A stretch of 10,782 nt of DNA. Origin: a bacterium. GTDB taxonomy: Bacteria; UBP15; UBA6099. The translations under genes were made by a program, and so were the position numbers. Below the pieces are notes generated by a model that did not search any database, was not told the DNA's origin, and was given only the letters and a program-made list of their open reading frames with translations. The stretch is taken from NCBI GenBank assembly GCA_029573925.1, contig JAKQBV010000062.1, positions 1 to 10,782 of the forward strand. Direction: 5' to 3'. Positions 6,614-10,782 of this stretch are shown piece after piece; within the stretch, counting starts at the first letter, position 1, and each line of letters starts with the position of its first letter.

Positions 6614-7729
6614 TCACGCTCCGCCGTGCATCCTGATTTCGCCGTACACATCAAACGGCCTGCCGACCGCGTGCGTCAGCCGCATCCGCGCGCTCGTCTC
6701 GGCGCTGCCGCAGTCGAAACACCTTGCCGCGCAGGACTTAACATCGCTCAGCCGCAACCGGAATTCTTCAGACTCCAGTATTTCGTCTATCGTTTTTTCT
6801 CTTAAATACAAACGAGTCTCATGTTCATAGCAGGGCATGACATTTCCCGCCGGGTCTATCACAACCCATAGGAAACCCGCGTAGCACGGAACCCTCCCGC
6901 GCCCTTCGTAAGCCAGATGGATGTTGTCTATGAAATGCCTCGTGTTCGAGCGGATATGCAGCGAGTCGAGCTTCCCGGCAATCTTCCGGAGAGCCGCTTT
7001 GACGCCCTCGATGTCTTTCGACACAAGCGGCCCCAGCGCCTCTTCCGTCATTGATTTGTGCTGCGGCAGCCTGTTCACGGGAGTGAATTGTATCTTGTCC
7101 GCTTTCATCCCGGCGAAGAAGTCCGCGATGTCTTCCAGCGCCGATTCGTTCAGGCTCGAAACAGCGACGTTTATCCCGACCGGCACGGGCCGTTTCAGCG
7201 ACTTGAAACTCTCGACCGCAGAAACAACCCTGTCGAACCCGTCGATGTTTCTTATGAGGCGGTATTTTTCCGGCGCGCAGTGGTCGCAGGAAATGTAAAT
7301 CATGGACAGTCCGGCGTCCGCGAGCGACGCTGCGCGCTCCGGGGTTATCGAAAGCCCGTTGGAATTGAGGTGCGCGGATATCCCCGCGCGGCGGAAAGCC
7401 CGGATGATTTCTTCGAGGTCGGGCCTCAGCGTCGGCTCGCCGCCGCCGAATGAAACAATGCGGGCGCGCTTGCGGGCGAGCGCCGGCGCGAGCGCCGTTA
7501 TCTCTTCTGTCGAAAGCTCTTCCTCGGCTCTGGCCGCGCCGTCCCTGAACGCGCACATGACGCACGCGGAGTCGCAACGCCTCGTGATGTCGAAATAGAC
7601 CAGAGGAATCTGCGCGGGCGGAGCCCCGGCTCGCCTCGCGGCGCGCACGCTGAAATACGTTCGCGCCGCGTCTGCCATATTGACAATCGTCATATCTTTT
7701 TCAACCGGCCGGTTGGCGGCCCTCTTCAA
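6614..7729 (-). CDS. Radical SAM protein with SPASM-like C-terminal cysteines, 371 aa
   Basis: The radical SAM cluster motif CDSACVMC gives Cys52, Cys56 and Cys59. FGGGEPTLRPDL (94-105) is the SAM-binding GGE segment, and LNSNG follows at 121-125. The C-terminus holds extra cysteines typical of an auxiliary cluster: Cys282 and Cys300 in a segment with DPAGNVMPCYEH, then CAARCFDC with Cys333, Cys337 and Cys340. This is the SPASM/twitch-like layout of enzymes that modify peptides, sugars or other small molecules by radical chemistry. The exact cluster count cannot be told by eye. The longest frame starts with TTG at 7729, overlapping the stop of the aminotransferase gene as TTGA. ATG at 7693 is an alternative start with only a weak A/G-rich ribosome site. 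It is the last gene of the three-gene operon. The substrate is unknown; peptide maturation is less likely because no precursor-peptide gene was seen. Confidence 0.88.
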   Translation of the reverse strand: MKRAANRPVEKDMTIVNMADAARTYFSVRAARRAGAPPAQIPLVYFDITRRCDSACVMCAFRDGAARAEEELSTEEITALAPALARKRARIVSFGGGEPTLRPDLEEIIRAFRRAGISAHLNSNGLSITPERAASLADAGLSMIYISCDHCAPEKYRLIRNIDGFDRVVSAVESFKSLKRPVPVGINVAVSSLNESALEDIADFFAGMKADKIQFTPVNRLPQHKSMTEEALGPLVSKDIEGVKAALRKIAGKLDSLHIRSNTRHFIDNIHLAYEGRGRVPCYAGFLWVVIDPAGNVMPCYEHETRLYLREKTIDEILESEEFRLRLSDVKSCAARCFDCGSAETSARMRLTHAVGRPFDVYGEIRMHGGA

Positions 7730-8928
7730 TCCGCGCGGGAAGCGGCCTCCTTCACCGCGCGGGCGGCGCGCAGGGCGTCCGTTTCCGATATCCTGTCGGA
7801 CATCGGCAGCGTCATAGCCCGGCTAAAGACGGCGGCGACGTTCGAGCCGGGGGCCTTCAGGCAGTCGTCGGCTATCTCGTCTCCCGCCGCGACGTCCACC
7901 CCTCGCAGCGCCAGCCGCAGCCTCAGCTTCCCGATGTCCCCGTCCGCCAGAGCGACCGCCATGTGGCACGAGCCTTCCGCTCCGGAGGCCGTCCTCTGAA
8001 ACTTCAGCGTCCCGCCAAGGACTTCCCTGTAGATATCCCTAATTTTTCTCCTGCGGGCCAGCCGCGCGTCCAGACCTTCCATATTCATCGCCGCCAGTTC
8101 CGCGAACAGGTCGGGCATGAGAGGCGAGCCTGCCGCGCGCGCCTCTTCGGGGGCCGTCTTCGCGCCCTCTTTGCGGCGGTACGTCGACACGATGGCGCGG
8201 CGCGTCCCTTCATATCCGAACAGCAACATCGCCGCCCTCCACGCCGGGCTTCCCACCGCGAAGTCCTCAGCGGCGGCGGCGGCGAACTTCAGCCTCGACG
8301 CGCTCTCCGGCGGCCCCGCCGACTCCGCCCGCTCCCTCGCCCTCCCCAGCCATTCGGCGTCGTTCCCGAATATGACGCCGCCCTGAATGCCCTGCAAAGG
8401 CTTCGATTTGTCCAAGCTGATGAACCCCGCGTCGCCGAAAGTCCCGGCGGGCTTCCCGTTCAGCGTCGCGCCGAACGCCTGCGCGCAGTCCTCGATCAGC
8501 GCCAACCCGCTCGCGCGCGCCACCTTCTCCAGTTCGAGGATGTCGCACGGCTCTCCGAAGATGTGAGTCGCCAGAACCGCGCCCGTCTTCGCTGTCAACG
8601 CCCTTCGCGCCGCTTCCGGGCTTATCTGGAACGTCTCCGGATCGATGTCCACCGCAACCGGGACGAACCCGGACGCCGATATCGCCGGATACACCATGCC
8701 GAACGTGTAAGCGGGAACAAGGACCTCGCTGCCGGTCGGCATGCCCGAAGTTTCGAGCAGCAGCCGCAGCCCCGCCCTGCCGCTGACCGTGGCGAGCGGG
8801 TTTTTGAAGCCGCGTCCGGCGATAAGCCCTTCGAGCTTCCTCCTGCCGCCCACCCTAGCCCCGCGCGCAACCAGCCCCATCGCTCCGGGCGCGAAATATA
8901 TCCTTCTTCTCGGAATTGTCTTTATCAC
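7726..8928 (-). CDS. DegT/DnrJ/EryC1/StrS-type PLP aminotransferase, 400 aa
   Basis: The fold type I motifs of the DegT (ArnB-like) family are in order. EVLVPAYTF is at 68-76, and VPVAVDIDPETFQI follows at 89-102. ATHIFGEPCD (120-129) precedes IEDCAQAFGA (145-154), whose Asp147 should contact the PLP ring nitrogen. SLDKSKPLQGIQGG (171-184) follows, where Lys176 aligns with the Schiff-base lysine of ArnB (Ser at -5, GG at +7/+8). The usual acidic residue before GG is Gln182. These enzymes usually transfer an amino group from glutamate or glutamine to a keto-sugar nucleotide; some act on other ketones. No sugar-nucleotide enzymes are nearby, so the acceptor is open. GTG at 8928 is the start: it lies four bases after the upstream stop, with GGAG seven bases ahead of it inside the end of that gene, implying translational coupling. 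Its 3' end overlaps the next radical SAM gene. Confidence 0.92.
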   Translation of the reverse strand: MIKTIPRRRIYFAPGAMGLVARGARVGGRRKLEGLIAGRGFKNPLATVSGRAGLRLLLETSGMPTGSEVLVPAYTFGMVYPAISASGFVPVAVDIDPETFQISPEAARRALTAKTGAVLATHIFGEPCDILELEKVARASGLALIEDCAQAFGATLNGKPAGTFGDAGFISLDKSKPLQGIQGGVIFGNDAEWLGRARERAESAGPPESASRLKFAAAAAEDFAVGSPAWRAAMLLFGYEGTRRAIVSTYRRKEGAKTAPEEARAAGSPLMPDLFAELAAMNMEGLDARLARRRKIRDIYREVLGGTLKFQRTASGAEGSCHMAVALADGDIGKLRLRLALRGVDVAAGDEIADDCLKAPGSNVAAVFSRAMTLPMSDRISETDALRAARAVKEAASRAD

Positions 8929-8932
8929 TCCG

Positions 8933-10420
8933 TCACTCCGCGCGCCGGGAAACGAACCGAAGCCCAGCCGTTCTCAGGACTTGTCGCGCTACGAAGGAGG
9001 CGAACGCCGCGTTCTGGCTTGCCGCGATTCGCGGGTTCTCTATCAGATATCTGACAGCCCCGGCCGCGTGGCCGCGCAGATATGATATCGAAAAATAATG
9101 CCTCGCGTAAAACTTCAACCTGATTTTTTTCAGCCTGTCCGCGCTCAACGCGCATATCCCCGACGCCGGGTCCTCAAACCGCCTGTCGCCGCCCGGCGCC
9201 CCCGCTTCCTTCGCCAGTTCGGTGTCCGCGTACGGCGTGCAGAACGACATCTGAACCACCGTCGGGTTCAACTCCCGAACAAGCGCGGCGGTTTTCATCA
9301 CATCCTCCTCTGTCTCCCCCGGCGACCCGACCATCGTAGTGTACCGCGTTGCAAATCCGTATTGCTTTATCATCCTTCCCGTCTCTCTGATTCTTGCGAC
9401 AGTCTCCTTTTTTCCCAGCGCCTCCAGCACCCGGTCGCTTCCGGATTCCATCCCGCAGGTTATCCCGACGCATCCGGCCCGCTTCAGCGCCGCTAGAACT
9501 TCCTCGTCCAGACAGTCGAACCGCGTCTGCATTATCCACGGAGTCTTCCATCCGCTCTTTCCCAGCAGCCCGCAGAAACGCAACGTCCATTCCCTGTCTC
9601 CCGTGAACAGGTCGTCCTCCACCGAAATAATCGTGCGCCCGCCCCTCTCCGCCTGATGCTTCATCTCCTCGAAAAGCCGCTCAGGCGAACATAGGCGGTA
9701 TTCCTTCGTCAACGACTGCCGCGTCATCGCCGTGCAGAACCGGCAGGCGAACCTGCACCCTCTGTTGCCCAACACAAATCCCCACTTCAGCGGACGCCCT
9801 ATCGGAACCGGAAAAGAATTCTTCCTGTACCGTCCGTCGCTCAGGACAGACAGCGGAAGGAACGGCATGTCGTCCGTGTTCACCGGGACCGACTGACCGG
9901 AAAACCCGATCCCGCCATCCGGCTTCAGCCATTTGACGCCCGGAGGAATGCCGCCCCCGCCGCCCGAAATCAGCCGCTCCGCCAGCCCCGGCAACGCAGC
10001 CTCTGTTTCACCCACGACGCAGAAGTCAGCCAGCCCCCTCGTCAGAATGGAATCCGCCGACATCCCGCTGTACATCCCGAGCGCCACAACACTGCCGCCG
10101 CTCTCCTTGACCGCCGGGCGAAGCCTCTCCAAGAAAGCGTCGTGCCGCGCCCCCGCCTCCACCGCCACCACTCCCGCGTTGACGCCCCGCAGTTCCGGGA
10201 CATCCCCCCGTTTCACGTCGGACGCGGACAGTTCGAGCAGGCGGGAACCTATGCCCGCCGCTTCGAGCGCCGCCCCGCTGAGCGCCGCTCCGAACGGCGG
10301 CGTCCTGTCGCGCGGATGCAGCCCCGACCCCGTCTCGTCGTCGAACACGACGAACAGTACCTCCGGCGCGCCCTCGCGCCCCCGCCCGATGACAATAAGA
10401 TTCGGCCCCTTGCGCGCCAA
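8933..10420 (-). CDS. B12-binding-type radical SAM protein, intact core, 495 aa
   Basis: The N-terminal 20-155 region has the B12-binding-type layout (VLFVVFDDE, PPFGAALSGAALEAAG, VVALGMYSGMSADSIL, FCVVGETEAALPGLAERL) without a DxHxxG histidine. The radical SAM core has GCRFACRFC with Cys222, Cys226 and Cys229, then SVEDDLF at 266-272, CGMESGSDRVLEALGKKE (322-339) and VGSPGETEEDV (364-374). A 60-residue helical tail follows. Such proteins use SAM, and often cobalamin, for methylation, ring contraction or other changes at unreactive carbons. It heads the operon with the aminotransferase and second radical SAM gene. The start is uncertain. TTG at 10420 has a modest GAGG upstream. An ATG at 10521 with AAGGAG six bases upstream has the best ribosome site but lies in another frame (-1 shift needed). 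It is a clear paralogue of the broken gene at 3842-4837. Confidence 0.9.
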   Translation of the reverse strand: MARKGPNLIVIGRGREGAPEVLFVVFDDETGSGLHPRDRTPPFGAALSGAALEAAGIGSRLLELSASDVKRGDVPELRGVNAGVVAVEAGARHDAFLERLRPAVKESGGSVVALGMYSGMSADSILTRGLADFCVVGETEAALPGLAERLISGGGGGIPPGVKWLKPDGGIGFSGQSVPVNTDDMPFLPLSVLSDGRYRKNSFPVPIGRPLKWGFVLGNRGCRFACRFCTAMTRQSLTKEYRLCSPERLFEEMKHQAERGGRTIISVEDDLFTGDREWTLRFCGLLGKSGWKTPWIMQTRFDCLDEEVLAALKRAGCVGITCGMESGSDRVLEALGKKETVARIRETGRMIKQYGFATRYTTMVGSPGETEEDVMKTAALVRELNPTVVQMSFCTPYADTELAKEAGAPGGDRRFEDPASGICALSADRLKKIRLKFYARHYFSISYLRGHAAGAVRYLIENPRIAASQNAAFASFVARQVLRTAGLRFVSRRAE

Positions 10421-10521
10421 TCGTCAACCCTCGGCACATCCCGCGCCCCGCCGGGCGCTCTCTCTGTCCATTTGATATGCTCTATTAACTCCGACCCCGA
10501 AACTTCCGCAGTCATTTCCAT
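10421..10521 (-). other. Possible frame-shifted N-terminus or short leader ORF ahead of the B12-type radical SAM gene
   Basis: An ATG at 10521 has the strongest ribosome site nearby (AAGGAG, six bases away) and opens a frame starting MEMTAEVSGSELIEHIKW that continues past 10420 to a stop at 10249. It is one frame off from the radical SAM gene. Adding one base at the GGGG run near 10404-10407 would join it to PNLIVIGRG of the intact frame. Either a one-base indel or assembly error hides a longer protein, or this is a separate leader peptide. The extension matches no domain I recognise. Confidence 0.35.
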
Positions 10522-10623
10522 TATACGCTCCTTGCGACAGCCGGTAAAGGCGGAAACCGCCCCGTCAACCATACTCGTCATTAGCCCGCATTCTTCACCA
10601 ATGCGTTGAAATCCAAGAATGAA

Positions 10624-10648
10624 CCTGAATCCGTTGTTAGGATTCGGG
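10624..10648. repeat. Stem-loop A at right edge
   Basis: A nine-pair stem (one G-T wobble) closes a seven-base loop: CCTGAATCC at 10624-10632 pairs with GGATTCGGG at 10640-10648. No T-run follows. It is the first of three stem-loops in about 150 bases upstream of the radical SAM operon. Confidence 0.5.
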
Positions 10649-10669
10649 AGCGACTGTTCAGAGCGGATG

Positions 10670-10693
10670 AAATGCGAGGCGCAAGGCGCATTT
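10670..10693. repeat. Stem-loop B with tandem AGGCGCA
   Basis: AAATGCG (10670-10676) and CGCATTT (10687-10693) form a perfect 7-bp stem. Inside and overlapping the right arm lie two tandem copies of AGGCGCA (10677-10683, 10684-10690). On the plus strand the stem runs into TTTTT at 10691-10695, so it could act as a weak terminator for a plus-strand transcript, although no plus-strand gene ends here. Confidence 0.45.
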
Positions 10694-10737
10694 TTGCAGT
10701 GAATAGAACATACGGTTCATGAACAAAATAAATGGGT

Positions 10738-10772
10738 GGCGCTCACAAACTTGCTTTGTGCGTGAGTTCGCC
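10738..10772. repeat. Stem-loop C, bulged, at right edge
   Basis: GGCG, CTCA and CAAA on the left pair with TTTG, TGAG and CGCC on the right around a five-base loop, with a TGCG and a TT bulge on the right arm. Twelve pairs in all make this the longest of the three stem-loops. A perfect 10-base palindrome, GTTCATGAAC (10715-10724), lies just to its left. I cannot name the element. Confidence 0.42.
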
Positions 10773-10782
10773 GCTATGAAAA

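Noticed and set aside
7963..9054. 363-residue plus-strand frame opposite the aminotransferase
   Set aside because: Highly Arg/Pro-rich antisense shadow. The minus strand carries all DegT motifs in order.
10624..10648. Integron attC-like site at stem-loop A, because of GTTAGGA next to an inverted repeat
   Set aside because: The core does not fit GTTRRRY at its last base, no matching RYYYAAC partner was seen at the other end, and no integrase is present.
1..10782. CRISPR array, tRNA, rRNA, transposase or phage genes
   Set aside because: No regularly spaced repeats, cloverleaf sequence, ribosomal RNA signature or mobile-element protein motif was found on either strand.

Overview
The window comes from a GC-rich bacterial genome. 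It combines a fatty-acid beta-oxidation operon with several radical SAM genes, two of them with a B12-binding-type N-terminal region. That mix fits an uncultured, probably anaerobic Gram-negative-type bacterium, but the sequence alone does not place it in a phylum. Nearly all genes are on the minus strand; the one plus-strand gene is in the middle.

Left third (1-3202, minus): a FadN-type fusion protein (3-hydroxyacyl-CoA dehydrogenase followed by enoyl-CoA hydratase) is followed after 39 bases by a thiolase that runs off the left edge. The order matches the fadN-fadA part of the Bacillus fadN-fadA-fadE operon. The 439-base spacer at 3203-3641 holds a well-formed control region for these genes: two sigma70-like promoters, an exact CRP-type palindrome (TGTGA-N6-TCACA) between them, and an AT-rich palindrome near the start codon.

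Middle (3642-6591): a B12-type radical SAM gene on the minus strand is broken. Its frame stops just after the GLESGSDRVLK motif. A recognisable C-terminus lies just downstream in another frame, and about 75-80 residues in between are missing. Divergent from it is a plus-strand gene for a protein with about seven membrane helices fused to a beta-propeller-like domain.

Right part (6614-10521, minus): a compact three-gene operon encodes an intact B12-type radical SAM protein, a DegT/ArnB-type PLP aminotransferase and a radical SAM protein with a SPASM-like C-terminus. Four bases separate the first two genes, and the second and third overlap by up to four bases. This operon is convergent with the membrane/propeller gene, with 22 bases between the stop codons. 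Together they look like a pathway for an unidentified product: radical-mediated carbon modification, transamination of a carbonyl, a second radical step, and perhaps a membrane-anchored partner. The substrate cannot be read from the sequence.

The right edge (10582-10782) has no confident gene but is rich in stem-loops, with a faint trace of a formylglycine-generating-enzyme-like C-terminal motif. No tRNA, rRNA, CRISPR array or transposase was seen.
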